Of a DNA stretch of 64,000 bases, positions 22,720 through 32,657 are shown in pieces (within the stretch, counting starts at the first letter, position 1; the number at the start of each line of letters is the position of its first letter). The position numbers and the translations under genes were made by a program. This DNA comes from Advenella kashmirensis WT001 (GTDB lineage Bacteria; Pseudomonadota; Gammaproteobacteria; Burkholderiales; Burkholderiaceae_B), in NCBI RefSeq assembly GCF_000219915.2, contig NC_017964.1, positions 3,906,001-3,970,000 on the forward strand, in the 5' to 3' direction. A model generated the notes under the pieces. That model worked only from the letters and a program-made list of their open reading frames with translations. It was not told where the DNA came from and did not search any database.

Positions 22720-24924
22720 TCAACTGGACACATTCGGAAGCTTTCTTACCCAAGCCAACGCCTCGTCTATATCCAGATACAAACTCGCATATGCCTTGCG
22801 CAGAAGCGCATCCGGCAAAGCCCAGTCCCACTTCTCTCGCTGTAAATTACTCACATCCCTCAGAAGGACTTCAATGGGTGGTTCTTCCACCGAAGCATTG
22901 ATTAGAGTGCCAATAATATCTTCAACGCTCGATTCATTCTTGGCGACTTCGATACCAGGGCCCGCAGCACTCACTGTGTATCCTCGCCATCGAAGGAGGG
23001 ATGCGAGCGCCTCGTTAGCGGCATCACCAAGCCATGTTAAGAATACGACTTCCCTTCCTTGGTCAATCACAAAAACATTTGCTAGATTACGTGCAACGTA
23101 GCTTCTTCGACCTTCAAGCAAGAAACGCCCGGCCACATCATCAAGAAACGGTGGCATGTCGGAAGACTCCAGCAGTTGACGCATTCGTTGATGTACGCGT
23201 GTATGCGTTCGTCCCGCTCCGCCAGAAAAGAGCGGAGGAATCCCGCCGCCGGAACGAACAACAAAAATAGTCTTCTGCGCATCATCGATATCTTCAACTA
23301 ACCAGGTCTTGCCGGCAAACAAAATACGCTGCCCGATACTTAGCATCTGCGATACGGGTAAAGTGCCGAGCGCTTTACCACTGCAGACAATGCGAAACTC
23401 CTCATCAGTAGAAAATGCGGCAAAAAAAGCATAGTGATTGACAAACCTCTCTCCCAGGCGACCATGTAATAGCAGACCGGATGACTCTTGCATTAATAGT
23501 TCTCGTTTTCCCAAATGGCGAACAAACTCAACGAACTCACCCTTGCTCAGACCAACGAAAGGTGCACCCGACGTGCAAAACACTCCGTAAAGCTGTCCGA
23601 TCGAAGCCCCGCCGTTTTGCGCCACATAGGATAACATCTGTTGCACAAGCGTTGACAAATGAAGGCCATGCGCCATCGGAGGTTCAAACCAACCCTCTAC
23701 CAATAGCGAAATCATTGCAATCATCTTTACAGTATCTAATCGAAGTTCGGTAGCCAGTGATGAATTAGCGCCAAGCATATCCTCTACACTGTAGCCTCGC
23801 AAAATTGCTGGTACTCCCTTGCGGCGACCGGATCGACCCAGGCGTTGGCGCAAACTCGCTACTGAAGGCGGGGCCCCGATCTGCGCAACGCTTTTTACTG
23901 CCCCAATATCAATACCCAACTCCAGCGTACTGGTGCAAATGGCAGTTGCCGGAAACTCCTTCTGCTTCAAGGCTGCTTCAGTTTCTGAGCGAATCTCCTT
24001 GGACAAGCTACCGTGATGTGGCCAGAATTCGTTGGGAACTTGATGCTGCGTGCATAACTTGTTGAGTAAATGCGTGTACCGCTCAACCTCGCGACGCGAA
24101 TTCGGGAAGATAAGATTGTTCTCACCGCGCAACTCCCTGAACAAATGCTGCGCGATTTGCGTCGGCGTGACTGGATCTGGTTCCTTCTTATCATAATCTT
24201 CGACGGGTACAAGCACAGGTTCCTCGTAGCCCTTGACCCGGATTTTTAGTTCACTATGCGAGGATCTCGATTCCAACAAGGCAACAGAGGTTGCCTTTCC
24301 CGGACGCAAGAACACCGCCGCCAAACACATATCACCCAAAGTTGCAGAAAGGCCAATTCGCGGCACCTGACGATCAATCACTCGCTCGATACGGTGCATA
24401 AGAGATTGTAGTTGCTTACCGCGCTCGGTTCCGATAAATGCGTGAAGTTCGTCGATGACAATAAACGTCAGTCGCTCGAACACCGCTCTGATCGCAGATC
24501 CTCGATTGCATAGTGTTGCCTCGAGAGATTCGGGAGTAATTAGCAATACCCCTTGCCGCTTCGACAAGAAGCGAGCCTTGGCTGAAGACGAAATATCTCC
24601 ATGCCATGGCCACACTGGCACCCCCAGGTGCTCACAAAGATGCTCAAGGCGCCCAAACTGATCATTGATCAGTGCTTTGAGAGGACTAACATAGACAATG
24701 AGTCCCAGTGGTTCGTTTTGAAGCAGATGCGTCAATGCGGGTAGAAAAACCGCCTCCGTCTTGCCGGTTGCGGTAGCTGCAGCCACAATAACGTCGCTAT
24801 TTGCCTCGAGGATCAGCGGAATGGCGGCCTCCTGAATATCTCTCAGTGATTCCCAGCCTTCCGCCCAGATAAAGCGCTGGATACGCTCATCTAGCAGGAA
24901 AAAGGAATTGCTATCGTCAGACAT
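22720..24924 (-). CDS. sngC: Lhr-like superfamily II helicase, Shango SngC candidate
   Basis: DEAD/DEAH-type DNA helicase of 734 residues. Motif I TATGKT is at 51-56, motif II DELH at 158-161, motif III SAT at 193-195 and motif VI in LRQRLGRSGRR near 360. A long C-terminal part without named domain follows. BREX BrxHI-type Lhr-like helicases are close in kind. It is the third gene after the TerB protein and the BrxD-like ATPase, the gene content described for Shango, which protects bacteria from phage. It begins about 20 bases after the ATPase gene, consistent with one operon. Assignment rests on context and motifs, not on alignment. Confidence 0.72.
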   Translation of the reverse strand: MSDDSNSFFLLDERIQRFIWAEGWESLRDIQEAAIPLILEANSDVIVAAATATGKTEAVFLPALTHLLQNEPLGLIVYVSPLKALINDQFGRLEHLCEHLGVPVWPWHGDISSSAKARFLSKRQGVLLITPESLEATLCNRGSAIRAVFERLTFIVIDELHAFIGTERGKQLQSLMHRIERVIDRQVPRIGLSATLGDMCLAAVFLRPGKATSVALLESRSSHSELKIRVKGYEEPVLVPVEDYDKKEPDPVTPTQIAQHLFRELRGENNLIFPNSRREVERYTHLLNKLCTQHQVPNEFWPHHGSLSKEIRSETEAALKQKEFPATAICTSTLELGIDIGAVKSVAQIGAPPSVASLRQRLGRSGRRKGVPAILRGYSVEDMLGANSSLATELRLDTVKMIAMISLLVEGWFEPPMAHGLHLSTLVQQMLSYVAQNGGASIGQLYGVFCTSGAPFVGLSKGEFVEFVRHLGKRELLMQESSGLLLHGRLGERFVNHYAFFAAFSTDEEFRIVCSGKALGTLPVSQMLSIGQRILFAGKTWLVEDIDDAQKTIFVVRSGGGIPPLFSGGAGRTHTRVHQRMRQLLESSDMPPFLDDVAGRFLLEGRRSYVARNLANVFVIDQGREVVFLTWLGDAANEALASLLRWRGYTVSAAGPGIEVAKNESSVEDIIGTLINASVEEPPIEVLLRDVSNLQREKWDWALPDALLRKAYASLYLDIDEALAWVRKLPNVSS

Positions 24925-24943
24925 TCGATTTCAACCAGCCTTA

Positions 24944-26247
24944 TCACATCTTGAACGTGGCGAATCCATCATCAGCATCGGCTTCGACCTGTTGGTCAGC
25001 CATACCCCCCGTGTCGGCAACAATGTCAACGCCACCAAGCAAGTCTTGCCACGACGCGTCGGGGTTTTGATCCAGCACTGCAAGCAAATTGATAAATGCT
25101 GTAATAGTCGTGCGTGGCGTACGAAAGTATGTGTCGCCGATCCGCTTAGAGCAGTGCTCCATAAATTTGGAGATACCCTGATCAGGTATAAGAAATTTGC
25201 TGGAATCACCAAATGCATAGACCATGCGGATCTTCTGCAACAAGACGTAAAAGTCTTCGGGTTTTAGACTCGACAGACTAATCACTGTCCCGCTAAAATC
25301 AACAAGCCCATTTGAGGCGAAAGAATTTTGCCCCAAACGGCTCTGCAAGGCAGGATAGCTGTAGAGTCCCCGTCGAGTATCCAACAGGAACTCTGGTGTC
25401 CCTCCCAGAATGAATCCAAGGCCAACAGAGGCACCCTGCAAAGAGTCGTTCAAGATACGCAGGATCTGCTCATAGTTTGAATTTCGGGCCTGAGTATTCG
25501 CCAGTTTGTAGAGATTAACCAGTTCATCAAGCTCAACAAGCAAACCAGAAAAACCCGCAAGACGCACGAAGCGTGCCATAAGTTTGAGTTGGTCGTACAC
25601 ATCCGAGTCGTCCACTATACTCCGGACTCCAAGTGCTTTTCTGGCATCGGTTTTAGTGGAAAACTCGCCACGCAGCCAACGAACAGCATCGGATTTAAGT
25701 TGTTCATTACCTTCCTCGTGTCCACGACAATACGCAGCGATAACATCGGCAAAATCATAACCATTGACCAGCTCGTTTAACTGATCGAGTCGTTGACGCA
25801 AGACTGTCTCTGTGGATTGATTCAACGCCTTAGCCTCGGTCTTGGCTGTGGCTATAAACTTCTCAACAATTCCGGTCAGCGCGCCGCCTCCGGCTTGGTG
25901 CGCGTCGATAGGTTACGCATCAGTTCGGCATAGAGCGAACGAGCCTGACCACCGCTGGCATGAAGACGCCGATCGGGATTCAAGTCGGCGCTAGCCACCA
26001 CCAGTTTTTTCTCGAGAGCGATGGAGCGGATCAGATTTAAGAAGAAAGTTTTCCCCGCGCCGTACTCACCAATGACCACACGGAATGCTGAACCGCCGTC
26101 TGCAATGCGATTAATATCGCCAACCAGCGTGTCTATCTCACTACGTCGACCAATTTGAATCAGATACTGGCCACTACGAGGCACGACGCCCGCTCGCAAA
26201 GATTGAATTATCGCGTCGCGGTCTTTAGGACGTATCGGAACATTCAT
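24944..26247 (-). CDS. sngB: BrxD-like P-loop ATPase, Shango SngB candidate, frame interrupted
   Basis: AAA-type ATPase of the DUF2791/BrxD group. Walker A is GEYGAGKT (about residues 60-67), followed by VVASADLNPDRR typical of this group, and a candidate Walker B is in GFSGLLVELDELVNLY. The frame breaks near 25885: TKPEAA is followed by LTGIVEKFIATAKTEAK after adding one base. Joined length is about 434 residues, normal for BrxD. Its start codon overlaps the end of the TerB gene (26244-26247), so translation is coupled. No pglX, pglZ or brxC is near, which argues against BREX and for Shango. Confidence 0.74.
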
Positions 26248-28639
26248 ACTTCGATTTTCTCCAATAATTCAGGGTTAACTATTACAAGGGTTTCGCCCTC
26301 CGTAAACGGCACATCATATTTATCAAAAGCCGCCTCATTGAGAGTTTCGATTGCTCCGTCAATCATTAAATCGAGATCGCCAGCAGCATCACCAAGCTCG
26401 CTTCTGGTCCACTCAGGGCGCGAAAGCAACAGGCGCGCTAAGGCACTATGCGCTTCATCCAGACCAAGCAACCCGGAGGGCGATATACTCTCGACCTCAC
26501 TCTCCGACTCTTCTTCCATGGATTCTGGTTCATCCAGATTATTTTCGTTAAATATGCCCGACAATAATGCCGAAACAACCTCCGTGTCCTTTTGAAGCGC
26601 AGCGATACGCGCAGGATCGAGCTTGAATCCCGTTCTCTCTACTTCAGCGACAGTGATCAAGGCAGGCTTTGCACCAGCAGCTACTGCATGAACATCGGTA
26701 AACATCTTTGCTGCTTCAATGCCGAGCACTCTGTACACCTTTTCCAGCATTTTTACTTCTGTGGGCGAGATGTGCCCGTCCGACTGAGCAACAGTTGCCA
26801 TAAAAGCAGCGATAGCCTCTTTAGCGGACGGATTCAGCGGCTCAATCTTTTTTTTCAGCACGGATAGAGATATCTGTGTTTTCCTCAACAGATGCAAATG
26901 AGCCAGGAGCCTGCTGATGTGATATGGAGTAAGATGCGTCCACGTCTGCACCTGTTTCTCAAGATGATCCATTTCCTCGATATTAAATTGACCGTCAGCT
27001 GCCGCCACTCCAGATGCCAAATCTAAAGTCAAGACGGCGACTTGGTACGCAGGTGCAGAACGATCTGTCGCTCCTGCAGATGAAACAGCAAAGAGCACCA
27101 CATCCTCATCAGGCTTGGGTTGTTTGGCCCCGCCCAGAACGTCAGGCTCAACACCAATGTTTAACGATTCGAGTGCACGAAGCAAAGCGAGCGTTCTATC
27201 TCTCGTAAATGTCGCCCTAGCACCCAAACTAGCAAGCAAGTCCTGGAAGGACATTGTGACAACCCCATTGTCCATCCGTTTTTTTAGCGCAAACAAAATT
27301 TCCTGAGTACTTTCGGGCCATAATTTGACCGGCAATAGCACGAGTCCCTCAAGAGAATACCTATCGTTCGGATTTTTTCCGACGTAGCGACTGAAAGGTT
27401 CCAGATCTTTCGTAGCTGTCTCGACGACTTTCTGCAACTTGTTAATAGGAGCGGTAAGAGCAGTGACATCCGGTATATCCCCGAAAGTCAAACTAACGTC
27501 GTTGTAGCCGTGAAAGCCTGCAGAAGCTGGTCGGTGAACCATCTTGAGTCTGGTTCTATTCTTTGGAAGAATCAGCCCCTCACCGAAAGTCTCGTAATAT
27601 CTGCAAACGAAAATCCTGTCAAATTCTTCAGGACAACGTGTCGCCGGGGTTCTCAGATAGATTGTCGGATCAAGCTTTACCCATACCAGCGCAAGAGGTG
27701 CCGGTACGGGTACCTTATCGACTGCGGTCTGGCCCAAAGCTACTCGAATATAAAGCGGCAGTTCGTACGTCTTGGGAAAGCTCGGGATAGGTTTGAGATA
27801 TGCCTTCTCAGGACACTCTGAAACCGATACCCAATCGAGCAACGAACCAGCATAATTTCGGAATGAACCTGACTTCTCACCATAGATTCCCAAGAGTCGG
27901 CGTAATTCAACTGCAATAATCGGCCAATCAGCTTTGGCTGCGTCCTCCTTGGATGCATCAAGAATGGCCCGTCGCTCCAGCCCATATAAGAAAAGAAAAA
28001 CGTATCCAATGTCAGCCGCCGGATCCATTCGACCATCAGCTAGCCAATTCAAATAGGCACGCCTGGCAATAGGCGAAATTTCGGAATAGCTAGGCCAATA
28101 GCCCATCTGCCGTTCCGCGTAATTGCCGTATTTCGCCACAGGCTTAGAGGGATCTATGAGCGCGGGATCATTGTTTCGTGAAGCCGTTAATAGAGTCCTC
28201 CCGACGTATAGAAGACCTCCAGGAATCGAAATTCCCGCAATAATCACAGTCTCCCCAGCAGGAATCCATTTAGTCTGGCTATAGTTCTGTGGTGCAACGG
28301 GAACACGAAATGAGGACGGGACAGACTCAAGACTGTGGGCTATCGAAATAGGCTCATCGTCATCCCCAGGAGCCGTGCGGGGAGTAGGGACCACTGAGCT
28401 CGTCGTGATCGGCAGTGGATCCCCTAGGTGAAGCGACGACGAAACTGAAAGCTCACTCTTTTTATAATTTTCATCCGTACTGCCTCGGGATTACGGTAAA
28501 AATAAATGACCGCACCCATGGCGACGGTCACTCCAATTACAATCCAAATTTCACGAGGAATGCTATTAAAAAATACCAACAAACCAATGGCTGCTATACC
28601 AATGGTCTCTCTATATTTTGGTCTCTTACCTCTTGCCAT
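26244..28639 (-). CDS. sngA: TerB-N/TerB/TerB-C protein with N-terminal membrane anchor, Shango SngA candidate, frame interrupted
   Basis: The large frame (start GTG 28394, 716 residues) contains a TerB_N region (MGYWPSYSEISPIARRAYLNWLADGR), a TerB core (VAQSDGHISPTEVKMLEKVYRVLG) and a TerB_C region ending at the stop. Immediately upstream a second frame begins at ATG 28639 (MARGKRPKYRET) and encodes two hydrophobic stretches (IGIAAIGLLVFF and IWIVIGVTVAMGAVIYFY). Adding one base near 28480-28485 joins YRNPEA to STDENYKKSELS and gives a continuous protein of about 790 residues with a membrane anchor. This fits the one-missing-base pattern seen all over the window. Role: predicted scaffold or sensor of a Shango anti-phage system. 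Confidence 0.72.
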
Positions 28640-28651
28640 GCTATTGTTCAC

Positions 28652-29209
28652 TCCGGCGAGCTTTACATTGGTTTGCCCGCATTGAAAGTTACTCCAAAAG
28701 CCTTCATGCGCTTAACGGTTACGAAGCTTGTCATATCGTGCCTGCGGCACCAGTCCCACAAAACGACAGTCGCAGAATGCTGATCGACATTGGTCATTTT
28801 AAAGTTTTTTGAGAGATTATGTTACTTTTGATTAAAACTGTGTCATTTTGAAGCAATTTTGTAAGTTCCACGCCACCGGCTCCCACTTCCGTGTAGAAAA
28901 TAGTTATGCGCAAGTACAGGCGAACATAGAGGAATTGACCCTCGGACTCCATCTCGGCAATCAATATTTAAGCATAGCGGCTTATGGATATTGACAAGAA
29001 GTCAGAACATTTTGCTGGAAAGCCCGAACAATCGGCCGTTCTGCAATGTCGCTGACAACTTGGCTTGTAGTTTCGAGCAACGAACTATTCATTTGTGTCT
29101 TTCTGAATACAAGCCGTCTGTCAAACGCACGCCAACGACCAAAATATGGGAAGATAGGTCGTTACCTGTTGCGTCAATAAAAAATTAAATTAACTCTGCC
29201 GGCCCTCTC
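28652..29209. other. 558-base AT-rich gap at right end of island
   Basis: No gene with coding character is seen. The stretch holds the promoter region of the minus-strand Shango-like operon and of the plus-strand sirtuin gene. I looked for a copy of the tRNA-Phe 3' end as an attachment site and found none; the nearest look-alike (GCCACC in a different context near 28873) is not convincing. Confidence 0.4.
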
Positions 29210-30070
29210 ATGGACTCTTCATCACAACAAGCCTTTATAAAAAAGGCGGCCACGCTGATCAGTGAAGCCGATGGGCTGCTTGTTACTGCCGGCGCCGGTA
29301 TGGGTGTGGACTCGGGTCTGCCTGATTTTCGCGGCGCCGAAGGCTTCTGGCAGCACTATCCGGCGCTGCGTACTTCGGGTATTTGTTTCGAAGATATCGC
29401 CTCGCCTGTCTATTTTCCCGAGCACCCCGAGCTTGCCTGGGGATTTTATGGGCATCGCCTGGCCCTGTATCGGCAGACAACGCCTCATGCCGGCTTCCAG
29501 ATCCTGCGGCAGATTGCATCACGCATGCCAAATAATGCATTTGTGTTTACCAGCAATGTCGACGGTCAGTTTCAAAAAGCAGGCTTTGCCCCCGAGCAGA
29601 TCGTTGAATGCCACGGCTCGATTCACTATTTGCAATGCATAGACGTTTGCGAACAGGATATCTGGCCGGCTGACGACTTTGAGCCGCAAGTAGATATGCA
29701 ACGCTGTCTGCTGCTGAACCCGCCGCCGCGCTGCCCGCACTGTGGCTCGCTGGCGCGGCCCAACATCATGATGTTCAACGACTGGCATTGGGTGGACACC
29801 CGTAGCCGCCAGCAGCATCAGCACCTGCAGGCCTGGCTGAAAAAGACCAGGCGTCCCGTTATTGTTGAACTGGGCGCGGGCACCGCCGTTGCCACTGTGC
29901 GCTACTTTGGCGAACGCCAAAAGGCGCCAATCGTTCGCATCAATACGCACGAAGCAAATATAAAGAAAACAGCAAAGAATGTTTCGCTGGCCATGGGCGC
30001 ACAGCAAGCGCTAACGCAAATTCAAAACGCACTGGACGACATGGGTTACTTGGGAAAAACACAGCCCTGA
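29210..30070 (+). CDS. SIR2-family NAD-dependent deacylase
   Basis: Sirtuin-fold protein of 286 residues expected to use NAD to remove acyl groups from lysine. The NAD motif is GAGMGVDSGLPDFRG, a variant of the canonical GAGxSxxSGIPDFRG. TSNVDGQF replaces TQNID, the catalytic His is in ECHGSIHYL, zinc-type cysteines are CIDVC and CPHC (the first pair spaced one residue wider than usual), and GAGTAVATVR closes the fold. It stands alone just outside the island. Nothing ties it to the Shango-like genes apart from position; single-domain architecture makes a housekeeping role more likely than defence. Confidence 0.82.
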   Translation: MDSSSQQAFIKKAATLISEADGLLVTAGAGMGVDSGLPDFRGAEGFWQHYPALRTSGICFEDIASPVYFPEHPELAWGFYGHRLALYRQTTPHAGFQILRQIASRMPNNAFVFTSNVDGQFQKAGFAPEQIVECHGSIHYLQCIDVCEQDIWPADDFEPQVDMQRCLLLNPPPRCPHCGSLARPNIMMFNDWHWVDTRSRQQHQHLQAWLKKTRRPVIVELGAGTAVATVRYFGERQKAPIVRINTHEANIKKTAKNVSLAMGAQQALTQIQNALDDMGYLGKTQP

Positions 30071-30237
30071 TCCGGCGCCAGCGCATTGCCACATCAACCT
30101 TCGGACGAGCAAACACCTGCCCTTGCTCGTGGCTTTCGCACGTGACATGTTTGGTCACCTGAGTTACAGTCAAGGTTGATATGCATTTGTACCACCCTGC
30201 CTGCGCCCGCTATCGGCCAATACCGGAGGCCAATGTC

Positions 30238-30777
30238 ATGCCATATCCTGTTCGACCACTCTATCGCTTCAGCTGCAGACCGCACTCATGGTTGCTGCTT
30301 GCCGGTTTGGCTGCTGCCACGTTAAGCGCGACCACCAGCGCCAAACCGCCACCAACACTGGCTGCTGCGAACTTCGCTTTCAAAGATACGTCGGGTGAAG
30401 TCAAAGACCAGACAGCCGACCATGCCCGACGCCTGAACGCACTGAATGAAGCGGTTCGCCATGGTCTGGCGCAAAACAAAACAATAAAAACAGTGCCGCT
30501 GGCCTGCCAAAATGACACATGCAATGCTGCGGAACCGGGTCTTGAAGCACTGGCAGCCGACGCAAAAAAGGCCGGCGCAAGCCATCTACTTTTTGGCGAG
30601 GTACACAAGATGAGCACGCTGGTAGGCTGGATCAAATATGCCATGGTAGATCTGAACCAGAACACCCCTGTGTGCGAGCGCACGCTATCCTATCGCGGCG
30701 ATAACGATCAGGCATGGCAGCATGCGGCAAAATTTGCGGTACGTGATATTGAGAGCAATTGCATTAACAGGCAATAG
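30238..30777 (+). CDS. Exported protein, possibly DUF2380 family
   Basis: About 180 residues from ATG 30238 (MPYPVRPLYRF), with a signal-like segment (SWLLLAGLAAATLSATTSA). The mature part opens with FAFKDTSGEVKDQTADHARRL and contains GASHLLFGEVHKMSTLVGWIKYAMVDL and a late RDIESNC, with paired cysteines (CQNDTC). The pattern resembles DUF2380 proteins, whose function is unknown. A longer frame starts at 30181, but the signal peptide favours 30238. Confidence 0.6.
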   Translation: MPYPVRPLYRFSCRPHSWLLLAGLAAATLSATTSAKPPPTLAAANFAFKDTSGEVKDQTADHARRLNALNEAVRHGLAQNKTIKTVPLACQNDTCNAAEPGLEALAADAKKAGASHLLFGEVHKMSTLVGWIKYAMVDLNQNTPVCERTLSYRGDNDQAWQHAAKFAVRDIESNCINRQ

Positions 30778-30807
30778 GATGGGTGCCGGTGAGCCCCCTT
30801 ACCTGAA

Positions 30808-31593
30808 CTACTTGATTGTTCGCTGAAAATCCTTGACCTGGATATTATTATCCAGCGAGGCGTCCACCGCGATATCAAAGACGACACGGTCAGCCCGATG
30901 CCAGGCAGTGAACCACTCCAGCGGCAATCCATGCTGATCGTAATAACACGCCTGCAATTGCAGCAACGAATCGCTTTTTTTCACTTTAAGATAATTGGCC
31001 AGCATCTTGTCGCTGGGGACCGTCTGAATCTGGTTGCGGCCCTGTTGCGGCTCACGGTTAAAGCGTACCAGCAACTGGCGATGCAGCGATTGGTCGATCA
31101 GGTCTTCGCTGCTCAGGGAAGCAAATTCCTTGGGCAGCCAGGTCTTCACATATGAAATAGGTTCATCGTCAATATACCGCACGCGCTCCAGCAGCAGGCC
31201 TTCAGTGTCGCCATAGAATGCCGCAACCTCTGCGGGCAAAGCGGCCTCTTCAAATTTGACCACCGACGTCTGTAAGCGCGTGCCTTCGCGTTCCAGCTGC
31301 GCGTGCAGGCTAAGCGAGTTTTGCAGATTACGCCGGTGTTTCATGCGCGGAGCAACTACCGAAGAGCGGCCAGCCTGCTTCAGAATATATCCATCATCAA
31401 CCAGCAGCGCCAGCGCCTGGCGCACGACACTGCGCGCCACATTGAAGTGTCCGCACAGCGCGTTCTCGCTGGGAATCGGACTACCCGGAGGCAGCCGATT
31501 TTCAGAGATGGCGGTTTTCAGGCTGGCGGCGACCTGCCTGTACAACGCCTCTTTACCTTTGTTTTTTACGTCGATTTTTTTCAGATAAAGCAC
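30808..31593 (-). CDS. GntR-family regulator, HutC subfamily with UTRA domain
   Basis: A 261-residue repressor-type protein: winged helix (ALYRQVAASLKTAI, then IPSENALCGHFNVARSVVRQAL) at residues 15-80 and a UTRA effector domain in the C-terminal two thirds (RVRYIDDEPISYVKTWLP). It is the last gene of the kdgT-dtnK-pdxA2 operon, 21 bases after pdxA2, so it most likely controls that operon through the double TGTACGTACA site ahead of kdgT. Confidence 0.87.
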   Translation of the reverse strand: MLYLKKIDVKNKGKEALYRQVAASLKTAISENRLPPGSPIPSENALCGHFNVARSVVRQALALLVDDGYILKQAGRSSVVAPRMKHRRNLQNSLSLHAQLEREGTRLQTSVVKFEEAALPAEVAAFYGDTEGLLLERVRYIDDEPISYVKTWLPKEFASLSSEDLIDQSLHRQLLVRFNREPQQGRNQIQTVPSDKMLANYLKVKKSDSLLQLQACYYDQHGLPLEWFTAWHRADRVVFDIAVDASLDNNIQVKDFQRTIK

Positions 31594-31614
31594 GATATCC
31601 CCGCCAAATTAAAA

Positions 31615-32657
31615 CTATACCCCTTCCGATTTTGAAGCTGCTTCCCATACGGAAGACCAGCCCAGGGAGAGGCTGGCTGCGCGCTCGGCGGCCAGGATCA
31701 GGCTTTCTTCGCGCGCAATGTTCTGACCGGCAATATCAAACGCAGTACCGTGATCCACAGAGACTCGCACAACCGGCAAGCCGACTGTAATATTTACACC
31801 GTCATCGCCATAGACCGCTTTAAATGGTGCATGACCCTGATCGTGATAGCACGCGACCAGAAATTTCCATTTGCCTCGTACGGCTTGCGGCCAGAGCGCA
31901 TCTGCCGGAATCGGACCCACAGCATTGATTCCCGCTGCCCTGGCCCGTTCGATGGCAGGCGTTAATATAGCACTGTCTTCCGTGCCGAAGATATTGTTCT
32001 CGCCGGCATGCGGATTCAGGCCCGAGACGGCAATCGGCTCTTCCTGACGACCAAGCGCTTTGGAAAACGCGTGAACCAGTTGCAAAATGTCGTCCATGCG
32101 CTTGGGGTTCACATCCTCAATGGCCTGACGCAACGACACATGCGTGGTTGCATGAAATACATACAAATCGCCGGCCGAGAGCACCAGAGAATAATTTTTG
32201 ACACCAAATTCATGAGCCAGCAATTCGGTATGGCCGGGCCACTTATGGCCACCCAGGTGCATGGCTGCCTTGTTCAGCGGCGCAGTCACGATACCGTCCA
32301 CTTCGCCCTTGCGAGCCAGGTCACAGGCTTTCATGACAAACAGCGCAGAGCCAGCGCCAGCACGCGCATCCAGCTTACCCAATTGAACGTCTTCAAGAGA
32401 GGGGCCAACCTGGATGATCTCAATGGTTCCGGCTTCGTTGGTTGCCTCGGCCGGTGCCGAAATTTCCCGAACCTTGCTCACGTCGCCATTCAGGCTCGAT
32501 ACGGCCTTGCGCAAGCCGCCACGTCGCCGATGACGACAAACTTGGCAATATTACGCAGACCGGGATGGTTCAACAGCATTTTGGCTGTAATTTCAGGACC
32601 AATACCGGCCACGTCGCCAACGGTTACCGCCAATACGGGCAATTTTTTCGTGCTCAT
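31615..32657 (-). CDS. pdxA2: Four-carbon acid sugar 4-phosphate dehydrogenase PdxA2, frame interrupted
   Basis: PdxA-like NAD-dependent dehydrogenase that oxidises and decarboxylates a 4-phospho-threonate or -erythronate. The N terminus AVTVGDVAGIGPEITAKM and later HKWPGHTELLAHEF, SGLNPHAGENNIFG and CYHDQGHAPFK carry the metal-binding His/Asp residues of the family. The frame breaks near 32517; one added base joins VVIGDVAA to LRKAVSSLNGD. Its ATG overlaps the stop of dtnK (ATGA). The pairing with a DUF1537 kinase identifies the catabolic PdxA2 rather than vitamin B6 PdxA. Confidence 0.87.

Noticed and set aside
22720-26247. BREX system fragment
   Set aside because: The ATPase and helicase resemble BrxD and BrxHI, but there is no pglX methyltransferase, pglZ, brxC or brxL, and a TerB protein is present instead, as in Shango.
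28652-29209. Attachment-site repeat of the tRNA-Phe end
   Set aside because: No stretch matches the last 15-20 bases of the tRNA well enough.
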